From Anaerocolumna sp. (GTDB lineage Bacteria > Bacillota > Clostridia > Lachnospirales > Lachnospiraceae): 64,000 nt of DNA. Every line of letters starts with the position of its first letter. Position 1 is the stretch's first letter. The notes beneath the pieces were generated by a model. It was given only the letters and a program-made list of their open reading frames with translations. It ran no database searches and was not told the DNA's origin. The stretch lies in assembly GCA_029256725.1 (NCBI GenBank), contig JAQSXJ010000035.1, positions 30,132 to 94,131 on the forward strand. Reading direction: 5' to 3'. Made by a program: the position numbers and the translations under genes. This document shows positions 1-8,682 of the stretch, piece by piece.

Positions 1-448
1 TAAATACATGTTCTGCAATACCTTCTCTGATAGGAACGGCAAAACCACCACAGACAACATCACCTAGTACGTCGTAAATAACATAATCAAGATCCAGTTC
101 TTCAAAGGTTTTCTGCTGCTTAAACAGTTCAACAGCTGTGATAATACCTCTGCCTGCACAACCAACTCCCGGTGCAGGTCCGCCTGCCTCTACACAATAA
201 ATTCCGTTAAAGCCTTCATATATTACATCCTGTGCTCTTACTGTACTTCTCTCTCTTAAGGTATCTAACACAGTCGGTATGTACTTTCCGTTTCTTAAAG
301 TATTGGTGGAATCACTCTTGGGGTCACAGCCAAACTGCATGACCTTATATCCCATCTCTGACAGAGCTGCTGAAATATTTGAGGTTGTTGTAGACTTACC
401 GATACCACCTTTTCCGTAAATTGCTATCTGTTTTGCTTTCTTTGCCAT
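1..448 (-). CDS. NifH-family iron protein (nitrogenase reductase-like), 3' part cut by the window edge
   Basis: I translated this by hand from the ATG at 448; 149 residues are present and the gene runs off the left edge. The sequence has the P-loop GKGGIGKS near residue 13, the GCDPKSDST segment, the cluster-binding Cys in [17 protein letters not shown] and the second cluster Cys in [16 protein letters not shown], all hallmarks of the NifH/BchL/CfbC ATPases that donate electrons from a bridging 4Fe-4S cluster. The stretch after the DPK motif ([18 protein letters not shown]) differs from classical Mo-nitrogenase NifH. It may therefore belong to a nitrogenase-like group (for example a methylthio-alkane reductase-type MarH or an uncharacterised clostridial system) rather than true nitrogen fixation. 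Partner subunits would lie left of the window. A ribosome site (AAGGAG) sits 10-15 bases upstream of the ATG. Confidence 0.85.
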   Translation of the reverse strand, partial: MAKKAKQIAIYGKGGIGKSTTTSNISAALSEMGYKVMQFGCDPKSDSTNTLRNGKYIPTVLDTLRERSTVRAQDVIYEGFNGIYCVEAGGPAPGVGCAGRGIITAVELFKQQKTFEELDLDYVIYDVLGDVVCGGFAVPIREGIAEHVF

Positions 449-594
449 AATGTTCTGCTCCTTACTATAATTTTGCGATTCTTAGACAATGGTAAAACAT
501 AGAGTTTCAAACCTTTCCTAATTAACCCGTATAGGAAATATAATTTATAATATTAGCCGGAAAGATTCTCCCAGAAATAACTTACCTATACAGA

Positions 595-636
595 AAAAGA
601 CCTCAGAAAACATGCTGATGTTTTCCGAAGTCTCTA
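595..636 (-). terminator. Terminator-like hairpin in the leader of the NifH-like gene
   Basis: Read on the minus strand, AGACTTCGGAAAACAT pairs with ATGTTTTCTGAGGTCT around a 4-base loop and is followed directly by TTTTT. That is an intrinsic terminator. It lies between a good promoter and the start codon, so it would act as a leader attenuator (inference) unless the promoter serves a short RNA. Confidence 0.7.
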
Positions 637-737
637 GTTGTCTAGTCAACTTGCAAGGGTTGAATGGGTATTCTGTTATATCTATAAAAAGACTATCTAT
701 ATCATAGTATTCTTATATGATTAATATGTTTACAGTT

Positions 738-766
738 AGTATAGATATATTTTCCTTCTTTGTCAA
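738..766 (-). promoter_or_regulatory. SigA-type promoter of the NifH-like gene
   Basis: On the minus strand TTGACA (766-761), 17 bases, TATACT (743-738). The implied start near 730 gives a leader of about 280 nt before the ATG at 448, containing the 595-636 hairpin. Confidence 0.75.
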
Positions 767-908
767 GTGTTTTTTATATTAATAAATTGTTTGGTTATTT
801 TTAATCTTTTGCGGAGCTTTTTTAATGCTTTATTAATGGAAGCATGTTAAGCTAATAAAGAACGTTATATATATGTTAATATAAATTAATAAAAGGGAGT
901 GTAGCATA

Positions 909-1847
909 ATGTTTGAGGAATTAAACAGTAAACTGGAACAAAGCAGACAGAACATCGGTAAATATCAGAGACTTGGAATCAAACTAACCGATTACCGCAA
1001 ACAATTAAATGAGCTGGAAGAAAAGAAATCAAATCTTCAGGCAGAACTTAAGAAAGAAGAAAAAGATTATGATAATCTTCTTAAAAAAAGTCTAAGCAAT
1101 CTTTTTCTTGAGATGCTTGGAAAAATGGAAGCCAGGGAACAGAAAGAATATCAGGAAGTCATTGCCGCAAAGCTTAAACTGGAGGAAATAGAAAATCAAC
1201 TTATCAATCTTAAGAATTCGATTCATCAGCTGGAGGAAGAACGAGCTTCACTTTATGGATGTGAAAGAGAATATGAAGAACTATCAAATTTAAAGTACCG
1301 TCAGTTATCTGAGAGTAATGCCGAAAATGCTGAGAAAATTCAAGCCTTTGAAGAACAGCTTCAATCGCTTAAAAACAATTTAGCTGAAATTATGGAAGCG
1401 GAAGCTGCCGGCAGAGCAGTCCTCGCTAAGGTTGAGATTGTGGAAGAAAATCTTGATCATGCACATGGTTGGGGTACCTGGGATATCCTTGGCGGAGGTT
1501 TGATCAGTGATGTCATGAAACACTCTTATCTTGATGACGCACAGGAAGCAGTAAATAGCATTCAGACTCTTCTTCACCGTTTTCACACTGAACTTGCCGA
1601 TATTAAGATGGAGGAGAACTTAACCGTTCAAATTGATGGTTTTACTAAATTTGCTGATTTCTTCTTTGATGGAATATTTTCAGATTGGGCAGTACAGTCA
1701 AGAATCAAATCTTCCATTGATGATATATCTTCACTACATTCTAAGGTAGACAGGGTTATGATTAATCTTAGTGTATTAAGAAAAAATACTGAGAGCAATC
1801 TGACAAGTACTGAAGTACAATTAAAGAACTTTATTGAGAACAGCTAA
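909..1847 (+). CDS. Coiled-coil protein of unknown function, 312 aa
   Basis: The protein has no signal peptide or membrane segment. Residues ~1-175 are almost entirely charged heptad-type coiled coil rich in Glu, Lys, Leu and Gln. A glycine-rich non-coil segment follows at ~185-210 (HGWGTWDILGGG, then LISDVMKHSYLDDA), and a helical C-terminal half ends with another possible coil. The Gly/Trp segment in the middle of a coiled coil is reminiscent of soluble helical-bundle proteins seen next to toxins or envelope-stress genes, but I do not recognise the family and assign no function. A GGGAG ribosome site lies about 9 bases before the ATG. The gene stands alone and ends at the hairpin at 1894. 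Confidence 0.7.
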   Translation: MFEELNSKLEQSRQNIGKYQRLGIKLTDYRKQLNELEEKKSNLQAELKKEEKDYDNLLKKSLSNLFLEMLGKMEAREQKEYQEVIAAKLKLEEIENQLINLKNSIHQLEEERASLYGCEREYEELSNLKYRQLSESNAENAEKIQAFEEQLQSLKNNLAEIMEAEAAGRAVLAKVEIVEENLDHAHGWGTWDILGGGLISDVMKHSYLDDAQEAVNSIQTLLHRFHTELADIKMEENLTVQIDGFTKFADFFFDGIFSDWAVQSRIKSSIDDISSLHSKVDRVMINLSVLRKNTESNLTSTEVQLKNFIENS

Positions 1848-1893
1848 CACTATGTAACCTTATGTGAATAGTAAGTGCACTAGGTGTAAATAT

Positions 1894-1930
1894 GAGGCTT
1901 GTTGCATTTAAACGGTGCTGCAACAGCCTC
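1894..1930. terminator. Terminator-like inverted repeat between convergent genes
   Basis: GAGGCTTGTTGCA pairs with TGCAACAGCCTC (one bulged T) around a short loop. It lies between the coiled-coil gene (+) and the LacI gene (-). The T tail is weak (TTCTTA). Its arms resemble those of elements at 30511-30578 and 39165-39253. Confidence 0.6.
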
Positions 1931-1942
1931 TTCTTAGGATGC

Positions 1943-2944
1943 TCAACCTATTCTAAGTTTACAGGAATCTCTGATTACAAGTGTTGGGGAAAGTCTGAAG
2001 ACTCCTCCTTGTATAACTTCCTCACTCTGTAACAGACGAAGAAGTTCTGTTGTGGAATAAGTTCCAAGCTCAGCCACCGGACTATGCACTGTAGTTATTG
2101 ACGGAGAATTATATTTTGCAACTGCATTATCATCAAATCCGACTATACTGACATCATCCGGAACTTTTAAGCCAGCCTCAGTTAGTGCTCTAATACATCC
2201 CCAGGCCATTTCATCATTTGCACAGAAAAATGCTTCCGGCAGTTTTGTTCCTTTAAGCAACAGTACTCTCATCTCGCTATATGCTAAGGTTTCTTCAAAA
2301 TAGGCTCGTAAAACAATAGATTCGTCTAGAGGTAGATTATATTTGCGCAAAACATTTTCATAAGCTTTATATCTGCATTCATCATCATAGTTGTATATAC
2401 CATGAAAATAACCGATACGTCTATGACCTTGTTTAATCAGGTATTCCATAGCAAGGGCGGCACCTTCTGTACTGTCAATGATTACACTGGACATCTGTTC
2501 ACCGCTGTATTCCCTGTCTATAAATACAATTGGCATATGTGTCAAAGATAGTCTGTCTATATATTCATAGGATAAATGTTCATTAAGTACAATAGCACCT
2601 TCTACACCAGATGATATGATCATGCTATAGATTTCTTCGCTGGTATTTTCATTACTGATGTATATATTCAGCTGATACCCTTTTATCTTACATTGCAGAT
2701 GCACTGCCTGCATAAGGTCTTTATAGAAATCCCCTTGTATACTGGACAGGAATAAACCTATTGTATTCTTTTTGTTGGATTTTAAGAATTTTGCATTCAT
2801 GTTTGGGACATAATGAAGCTTTTCTGCTGCCTCTAGTACTTTTCTGCGGGTTTCTTCACTTACAACATCTACATTATTTAAAACATTAGATACCGTAGAA
2901 ATTGCTACGCCTGCTTCTTTGGCCACATCTTTAATTGTTACCAT
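1943..2944 (-). CDS. LacI family transcriptional regulator
   Basis: This 333-residue protein has the usual LacI layout. An N-terminal helix-turn-helix with hinge helix occupies residues 1-60 (TIKDVAKEAGVAISTVSNVLN, then RKVLEAAEKLHYVPN). A periplasmic-binding-protein-like effector domain follows to the C-terminus (IGLFLSSIQGDFY, IGYFHGIYNYDDE, FFCANDEMAWGCIRALTEAGLKVPDDVSIVGFDD). Such proteins repress sugar-utilisation genes and are released by a sugar ligand. It lies 94 bases downstream of the GH16 glucanase on the same strand, so it probably controls that enzyme and perhaps itself. The ribosome site is GGAGAAACATT-ATG. Confidence 0.93.
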   Translation of the reverse strand: MVTIKDVAKEAGVAISTVSNVLNNVDVVSEETRRKVLEAAEKLHYVPNMNAKFLKSNKKNTIGLFLSSIQGDFYKDLMQAVHLQCKIKGYQLNIYISNENTSEEIYSMIISSGVEGAIVLNEHLSYEYIDRLSLTHMPIVFIDREYSGEQMSSVIIDSTEGAALAMEYLIKQGHRRIGYFHGIYNYDDECRYKAYENVLRKYNLPLDESIVLRAYFEETLAYSEMRVLLLKGTKLPEAFFCANDEMAWGCIRALTEAGLKVPDDVSIVGFDDNAVAKYNSPSITTVHSPVAELGTYSTTELLRLLQSEEVIQGGVFRLSPTLVIRDSCKLRIG

Positions 2945-3038
2945 AATGTTTCTCCATTCGTCTCTTTGTTATATTTTTAACAAGTCTTTTTTGTATCCGA
3001 CTATCACACTTTATATTTACGTACAACCTGTAAGTCTC

Positions 3039-5528
3039 CTAATCAGTTATAGGGTGCAGATTACTTATTTCCTCACTTTGATATACTCTTACATAATCTA
3101 CTTCCATCTTTTGAGGATAAACTGAAGCATCAACACCTTTTGCCCCTCCCCAGTCTCCGCCGACTGCCAGGTTTAAGAGCAGATACATCTTCTTATTAAA
3201 CGGCCATTCCTTATAAGTGGGGTTTAGCTCATAGTCAGTAGGTTTAAAAGTAAAATATACTTCACCATCCACTAAAATCTTTATCTTATCCGGCAGCCAG
3301 ATAAGGGTATAAAGATGAAAATCCTCACTTACACCCTTCACATATTTAGTCGCAGTCTTCTGCGTATCAATGGAATGATAGTATGCCTGCGTATGTATAG
3401 ATGCATGAATTGTATCCTGATTATAACCTACATGTTCCATAATGTCAATTTCTCCGGAAGCCGGCCAGTTACCGTATTCCTGCCCTGTTGACAGCATCCA
3501 GATAGCCGGCCAGGTACCAAGTCCTTTAGGCAGTTTCGCCCTTACATCAATTCTACCATAGAGCCAGTCACCTTTCCCTTTTGTGATCAATCTGCAAGAA
3601 CTATACTCCCTCCCCTCCCTGTCTGCTTTTCTGGCTTCCAGTATTAGTTTCCCGTCTTCTACCCATGCATTCTCGCCTGCTGTATAATACTGTAATTCAT
3701 TATTCCCCCAGCCATTACCACCTACATCATACCCCCACTTATCTGAATCAGGTAAACCTTCATATTCGAATTCATCACTCCATACAAGCTTATATGTCAA
3801 ATTTTCTTCCTCGTAATTGTATCCTTTTGCCCTCATAGGATCTTCCTCCTCCTTTAATGCAGTACCATTCACAGGTTGATCCTGCACCTTTGTTTGTTTA
3901 TCTGAAGTAATATTTTTAATCTGTGTCAGAATTCGGTTCTTGACAGAACTAACAACCGTGGGATTAGCTTTTGGTAAATTGTTTCTTCCATATAGATATA
4001 TCATATCCAGAGAAAAATTCTGTACCTTTAGCATGGTTGAAAGATTTCCCATAATTTTTAACAGAGAGTAATCCTTACCTGTAAGATAAACTTTATAGAA
4101 AGCTATTTCATCCGGATGGTTCTGCAATTTATTTATAAAGTTAAGCGCCTTGTTAAGATCTGATATAACCTCAGACCTGCTTCCCTTATCGGTATAATCT
4201 ACCAGCTTATACTGGACATAATGTATGAGTGTCTCATACGCCTCTAAGTAATCTGTTGTCTCAGGTATGTACTCAATCATATTAATAGTACGACCAGAAC
4301 CCGTGTTTCCATCTGTGATTTTGCTTATATCTGCCTGTAATTGCGCTATATGTTCAGATAGAAGACCCATGTATCTAACTACTTTAGCAACCGGCTCGAT
4401 TTCTGAGCGCAGGGTAATCGTGTGCTGTCCTTTTGTAAGGTAAATCAGATATGGGTTGCCATCATCATCGGACAAGACTTCATTTTCCCATTTATCAGAG
4501 GTTGATGGAAAAGCATAGTTTAATAACTCCTCAAAAGGAACTTTGCCATCTATTCTAATTGTTTCAAAAACTGACATTTCTTCCTTGTTATTCTGGTAGT
4601 GAAAAGCCATCTGGTATAATCCATCTTTGGGCGTGGTAATTTTATAGGTAATCTCTGTACCTGGCGTATTCCAGGATACAACATTAATCAGTTTCTTATT
4701 GGTGATATGCGGTGTCAAAGCAGTATTATTAATTGCAAAGTAACAGGCTTGAAGCGAGTTCTTATATAAATAATCATTGGAATTAATCATATAGATTTCT
4801 TCTGCCAAAATCCCTTTATGCTTCCCCTTATATTCTTCATAAGAGATTGCATCCTTTTCCGCTGTTGCTACTAACTTCCCTAAACTTAAGTCATCAGAAG
4901 ATAAATTTTGCAATGTTATGGTATTCATGCCTTTCTTTAATTGAATTTCTAAAGGCATGGCTGATACATAGGTACTGTCATATAAGGGAAGGGTCCTCCA
5001 GTCTTTAATTCTATTAAGCTCCGGGGAAGTCTGATTTCCATACTGATCTTCCGGATAGAACTTGGTACTATCCTTCCAATACAAAGGGAGGGCAATGCGA
5101 TTCATTTCAGAAAATTGCTGCTCTCCATTCACTTCCATGGATATAACATAATCAGAAAACGATCCAAGAGAAGGCTTGTAATCCAAGTAAATAGAATACA
5201 GTCCTGCACAGTTAACTTCAACTTCATAACATGCGGCTTCCTTATTCTTTAGTGATACACCTGACCCTTCATAATCCTCCATGTCAACACTTCCATCAGG
5301 AAAAGCACTGCCCTCACCTTGTCCGTCAACACGGCCTTCCTCCAATAAATCTGTATACATTATTGACTTATTGGTTAAGGAATCACTTAACAGCTGATAC
5401 GCCTTTCTGGCTTCTTCTTCGTCTACCGCTTTGGGATGTGTTTGTCGGCTGCTTTGTATACAAAAGCCTACTGTACCGATTAGAAGAATTGCAAAAACTG
5501 ACATCATTGTTAGCTTTTTATTTTTCAT
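3039..5528 (-). CDS. Secreted multidomain glycoside hydrolase family 16 (laminarinase/lichenase-like)
   Basis: About 829 residues from the ATG at 5528, chosen because GGGAG lies 7 bases upstream; an upstream in-frame start has no ribosome site. The N-terminus (MKNKKLTMMSVFAILLIGTV) is a signal peptide or anchor without a good lipobox. The catalytic GH16 domain is the C-terminal ~260 residues: LVWSDEFEYEG, GWGNNELQYY, WPAIWML, and the nucleophile/acid-base motif GEIDIMEHVG, ending VDYVRVYQ. The family cleaves beta-1,3- or beta-1,3/1,4-glucans outside the cell. The preceding ~540 residues hold two beta-rich segments resembling carbohydrate-binding modules (ACYEVEVNCAGLYSIYLDY; GTEITYKITTPKDGLYQMAFHY) and a helical segment (KALNFINKLQNHPDE). 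This resembles N-terminal regions of some clostridial substrate-binding proteins, which is unusual for GH16. The LacI gene follows. Confidence 0.88.
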   Translation of the reverse strand: MKNKKLTMMSVFAILLIGTVGFCIQSSRQTHPKAVDEEEARKAYQLLSDSLTNKSIMYTDLLEEGRVDGQGEGSAFPDGSVDMEDYEGSGVSLKNKEAACYEVEVNCAGLYSIYLDYKPSLGSFSDYVISMEVNGEQQFSEMNRIALPLYWKDSTKFYPEDQYGNQTSPELNRIKDWRTLPLYDSTYVSAMPLEIQLKKGMNTITLQNLSSDDLSLGKLVATAEKDAISYEEYKGKHKGILAEEIYMINSNDYLYKNSLQACYFAINNTALTPHITNKKLINVVSWNTPGTEITYKITTPKDGLYQMAFHYQNNKEEMSVFETIRIDGKVPFEELLNYAFPSTSDKWENEVLSDDDGNPYLIYLTKGQHTITLRSEIEPVAKVVRYMGLLSEHIAQLQADISKITDGNTGSGRTINMIEYIPETTDYLEAYETLIHYVQYKLVDYTDKGSRSEVISDLNKALNFINKLQNHPDEIAFYKVYLTGKDYSLLKIMGNLSTMLKVQNFSLDMIYLYGRNNLPKANPTVVSSVKNRILTQIKNITSDKQTKVQDQPVNGTALKEEEDPMRAKGYNYEEENLTYKLVWSDEFEYEGLPDSDKWGYDVGGNGWGNNELQYYTAGENAWVEDGKLILEARKADREGREYSSCRLITKGKGDWLYGRIDVRAKLPKGLGTWPAIWMLSTGQEYGNWPASGEIDIMEHVGYNQDTIHASIHTQAYYHSIDTQKTATKYVKGVSEDFHLYTLIWLPDKIKILVDGEVYFTFKPTDYELNPTYKEWPFNKKMYLLLNLAVGGDWGGAKGVDASVYPQKMEVDYVRVYQSEEISNLHPITD

Positions 5529-5578
5529 CGAAACTCCCTTGCATACTATTTGCAAACAGACTTTATAACTACAACCAG

Positions 5579-5607
5579 ATTATAATATAGCTATGAATAA
5601 TTTACAA
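5579..5607 (-). promoter_or_regulatory. Candidate promoter of the GH16 gene
   Basis: On the minus strand TTGTAA (5607-5602), 17 bases, TATAAT (5584-5579). This is 50 bases upstream of the ATG at 5528. A perfect 10-bp palindrome with central CG (ATAACGTTAT, 5811-5820) further upstream has the look of a LacI-family half-site pair but is distant. Confidence 0.5.
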
Positions 5608-6083
5608 TACATAAAAACATTTTTATAGTATATTTTATACATATTTTTTATTATCAAAGCTTATTAGAGAGTCATTATTAACTATTTTCTTTCTTTGTTT
5701 AATACCTTAGAACTGGCATATTGCATTATATTAGCCTTTAATGGTTATTTTCACAATTCCATTTTTTACTATTAATATAAAATACGTTTTTATTCATCAC
5801 AAATACGGCTATAACGTTATCATTATTCATTCAGTATACAATATATTAATGCACTTTTAACAATGCTGGAGCTGTCAACTTATCAAAAGTAATTTTATAT
5901 ATTTTTCAGTTTTATGCACAATGCATAAAATAGAAATAACTTAAATTTGTATCCGTCATAAATTTTTGTTCATTATCTAATCTATGCAGTACCAAAGAAA
6001 CATATTTATTTATGAATATCCAAAGAAACATATTTATTATGAATATCCAAGTAAAGATATTATTTTTGATTTTGAGAAAAAGA
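5608..6083. other. AT-rich non-coding stretch upstream of GH16
   Basis: Very AT-rich DNA with no convincing gene; the short open frames here lack ribosome sites and family features. It contains the CG-centred palindrome at 5811-5820 and the short tandem repeat at 5992-6046. Confidence 0.6.
5992..6046. repeat. Two tandem copies of a ~27-bp unit
   Basis: The unit CCAAAGAAACATATTTATT + ATGAATAT occurs at 5992-6019 and again at 6020-6046, differing by one T. A partial third copy (CCAAGTAAAGATAT) follows. Confidence 0.8.
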
Positions 6084-6123
6084 AAAAGCTGCAGAAACTC
6101 CTTACACACTCTCTGCAGCTTTT
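6084..6123 (-). terminator. Terminator of the HD-domain gene
   Basis: A perfect 12-bp stem (AAAAGCTGCAGA / TCTGCAGCTTTT) with a 16-base loop. On the minus strand it is followed by a pyrimidine run TTTTCTTTTTCTC, which fits termination of the HD gene 103 bases upstream. Confidence 0.75.
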
Positions 6124-6225
6124 ATATGTTTATTCAAGAATTATTATTTGATGTGATATACAGAAAATACCATATATATTTGGAAACATTGATATAAAGC
6201 TATTATGCAAATACTCTTTAATCTA

Positions 6226-6732
6226 TCAGGAGGCTTTCAAACTGACGATATACTTACTTGTTAAATTCTGATAAGCATCTTTATGAAATATTTCGTAAAA
6301 AGAGCAAAATTTATCTACCAGACACACCAGGACACTTTCCCTATAAATAGGCGGAAAGGGGGTTAGCGGAAACATATGTTTTCTGATAATATCATCTTCA
6401 ATCTTATGGAGATTTTTTATTTTAAGTGCATTATGCCATGCTTTTTTGGGATGGGTAAAACCATGGAGTCTATGCCCTTTATCCTTTGCATGCCAATCAT
6501 AAAATACATAATCATGGAGCAGAGCTCCTACTACCAGGCATTCAAAATCACACTTTATTCTAAGCGCCTTCGCAACCTGAACGCTATAATATGCAACAGC
6601 TATACTGTGCCAGAAACAACTGGTTTTATTGTGTTGTATAATATCATCCAACTTTTGATAATCTCCGACACGGATCAGCCACATTAATTTTCTTCTTATT
6701 AGATCTTCCGTATCAAATGCCAAATCTCCCAT
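6226..6732 (-). CDS. HD-domain protein (putative metal-dependent phosphohydrolase)
   Basis: A 168-residue soluble protein with the HD signature: an early His (CFWHSIAVAYYSVQVA), the His-Asp doublet in GALLHDYVFYDWH, then HGFTHPKKAWHNA and a late segment (IRKHMFPLTPFPPIYRESVLVCLVDKFCS) supplying the distal Asp. HD proteins hydrolyse phosphoester bonds of nucleotides or related compounds; the substrate here is unknown. Family members of this size are common in clostridia as single genes. The AGAGGT ribosome site precedes the ATG at 6732. The gene is monocistronic and is followed by the hairpin at 6084-6123. Confidence 0.8.
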   Translation of the reverse strand: MGDLAFDTEDLIRRKLMWLIRVGDYQKLDDIIQHNKTSCFWHSIAVAYYSVQVAKALRIKCDFECLVVGALLHDYVFYDWHAKDKGHRLHGFTHPKKAWHNALKIKNLHKIEDDIIRKHMFPLTPFPPIYRESVLVCLVDKFCSFYEIFHKDAYQNLTSKYIVSLKAS

Positions 6733-6927
6733 AATTACCTCTTTCCATATAAAATTATGTTTATTTTATGTGTTTGGTTTTGTATTCACTTTATTCTAAT
6801 TTTCATGCAATCCTACAAAATTTGATATACAAAAGCTTCAAATTGTGATATTTTATAATAGTGACTTAATTTAAGCTGTAATAATTTTAGCCACAAATTT
6901 TAATGGAGAAAAAGGGGATTATATACC

Positions 6928-7365
6928 ATGAAAAGCAAACTACACAGTTTTCATCAGGCTGCTCTAGTTATCATCCTTATAATTACCTATTCTTCCTTTT
7001 CTGATTGTTTTAACACTGCTAATAATTCTACAGACCAAACTAATCTAGATATTAATACAAATAAAATACCAAATAAAAATCCATTTGTTTTTTATTACTA
7101 TCTTCCTTCCTTACCGCAAGATGAGGATTTCGGAAGTCTTCTTCAGAAGATTACCTATCGGTTTATGTTTGTCCGTCAAGGCAATAATTTAAACATATTT
7201 CATGCATCACTTTTTGATGCGGCAGTGCTTATGATGCTAATGTCTTCGCATACAATCAAACTTCGAAAGCTGGACAAGCCACGACCTTATTTTATGTTGA
7301 CACCAAGAGGTCACAGTCCACCTTTTTATAACCGTATATTTAGTCTATCACAAATTTGTGAATAA
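6928..7365 (+). CDS. Small exported or membrane-anchored protein of unknown function, 145 aa
   Basis: A hydrophobic segment at residues 10-27 (AALVIILIITYSSFSDCF) resembles an uncleaved signal anchor; no proper lipobox is present. It is followed by an Asn/Thr-rich linker (~30-55) and a domain with LPSLPQDEDFGSLLQKI and a second hydrophobic patch (FDAAVLMMLM). A GGGGAT ribosome site precedes the ATG. It ends 45 bases before secD in the same direction, so it may be co-transcribed with secDF. I do not recognise the family. Confidence 0.55.
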   Translation: MKSKLHSFHQAALVIILIITYSSFSDCFNTANNSTDQTNLDINTNKIPNKNPFVFYYYLPSLPQDEDFGSLLQKITYRFMFVRQGNNLNIFHASLFDAAVLMMLMSSHTIKLRKLDKPRPYFMLTPRGHSPPFYNRIFSLSQICE

Positions 7366-7410
7366 ACAATATATAAATCGAAAAATTATGCAAGAAGAAA
7401 GGATTTAAAA

Positions 7411-8682
7411 ATGAAAAGTAAGAAACCAGTATTTTTTATTGTTTTATTAGTAGCCTTACTTATGGCTTACACTGCTGCTTTTGGTGTAGAAATAGGCTCT
7501 TTTAAAATTAAAGGTGCTCCGGATATCCGTTTTGGTATTGATATCAGAGGCGGTGTAGACGCAGCATTCCAGGCGGCTAATTTGGACCGTAAACCTACAG
7601 CAAAGGAATTAGAGGCTGCACGTTCCATCATTGAGACCCGTCTTGACAATAAAAATATTCTTGACCGTGACGTAACTATTGATAAAGACAACGGCTATAT
7701 TATAGTACGTTTCCCCTGGAAATCAGGCGAGCAGAATTTTGATCCCGCAGACGCCATTGCAGAACTTGGTGAAACAGCTCTTCTGACCTTTAAAGATGAT
7801 GCAGGTAATGTATTGCTGGAAGGTTCACATGTAAGTAACAGTGCGCCTGAGTTGAATACTCAGACAAATAAATATGCAGTCAGTCTGACATTTGACGAAA
7901 AAGGTACTCAGCTTTTTGCTAAAGCCACAAAAGATTTAATAGGTAAGAATATCAATATTTATATGGATGATACACTTATTCAAACCGCAGTTGTTAACGA
8001 AGAAATCCCCAGTGGTAAAGCACAGATTTCAGGAAATAACTTTACTTATGATACAGCAAAAGAACTTGCTGATAAAATCAATTCCGGTTCCCTACCTTTT
8101 TCATTAATTACTAAAAACCACAGTACTATCAGTCCTACTCTGGGTTCTGGTGCTTTAGATGTTATGCTTGATGCAGGACTTATAGCTTTTGCTATCATTT
8201 GTGTTCTTTTAATAGTATATTACAGAGTTCCTGGTACGGTAGCTTGTATATCTCTATTGATCCAGACTACCGGACAGATTCTCGCACTTTCCATACCACA
8301 GATGACATTAACTCTCCCAGGAATTGCAGGTGTTATTCTTTCCATCGGTATGGGTGTCGACGCCAATGTTATTATTTCAGAACGTATCAGTGAAGAAATC
8401 AAATCTGGTAAGACAGTTCGCTCAGCGATTGCTTCTGGCTTTAAAGGTGCCTTCTCATCTGTATTCGATGGTAATGTCACCGTATTAATTGTTGGTGTAA
8501 TACTTATGATCTTCGGTTCCGGATCATTGCTTTCCTTTGCATATTCACTGCTTACAGGTATTTTCTTCAACTTTGTTGCAGGTGTTACCGCTTCCAGACT
8601 GATGATTCGCTCCTTAAGCGATTTCGATGCACTTAGGAAACCTTCGCTTTATACATGCTTTTCAAAAAGGAGAACACTATGA
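7411..8682 (+). CDS. secD: Protein translocase subunit SecD
   Basis: SecD with SecF forms an RND-type membrane complex that uses the proton gradient to pull secreted proteins through SecYEG. The protein has an N-terminal membrane helix (residues 6-25), the SecD signature GIDIRGGVDAAF at ~43, an extracytoplasmic domain to ~245 (TAKELEAARSIIETRLD) and five C-terminal membrane helices. These include LDAGLIAFAIICVLLIVYY and the conserved GMGVDANVIISERISEEI. At 423 residues it has normal Firmicute length. The ribosome site AGAAAGGA precedes the ATG. Its TGA overlaps the secF ATG (ATGA), so translation of the two is coupled. Confidence 0.95.
   Translation: MKSKKPVFFIVLLVALLMAYTAAFGVEIGSFKIKGAPDIRFGIDIRGGVDAAFQAANLDRKPTAKELEAARSIIETRLDNKNILDRDVTIDKDNGYIIVRFPWKSGEQNFDPADAIAELGETALLTFKDDAGNVLLEGSHVSNSAPELNTQTNKYAVSLTFDEKGTQLFAKATKDLIGKNINIYMDDTLIQTAVVNEEIPSGKAQISGNNFTYDTAKELADKINSGSLPFSLITKNHSTISPTLGSGALDVMLDAGLIAFAIICVLLIVYYRVPGTVACISLLIQTTGQILALSIPQMTLTLPGIAGVILSIGMGVDANVIISERISEEIKSGKTVRSAIASGFKGAFSSVFDGNVTVLIVGVILMIFGSGSLLSFAYSLLTGIFFNFVAGVTASRLMIRSLSDFDALRKPSLYTCFSKRRTL

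Noticed and set aside
595..766. S-box (SAM) or ANTAR hexaloop elements in the NifH-like leader
   Set aside because: The AGTTG-ACTAGA-CAACT loop lacks the conserved G at position 4, and no SAM-riboswitch core was found.
5811..5820. ATAACGTTAT as the LacI operator of GH16
   Set aside because: Attractive CG-centred palindrome but ~200 bases upstream of the predicted promoter; kept only as a note.
5912..6197. Small open frames on both strands in the AT-rich gap
   Set aside because: They run through tandem repeats and a terminator, have no ribosome sites and mirror each other.
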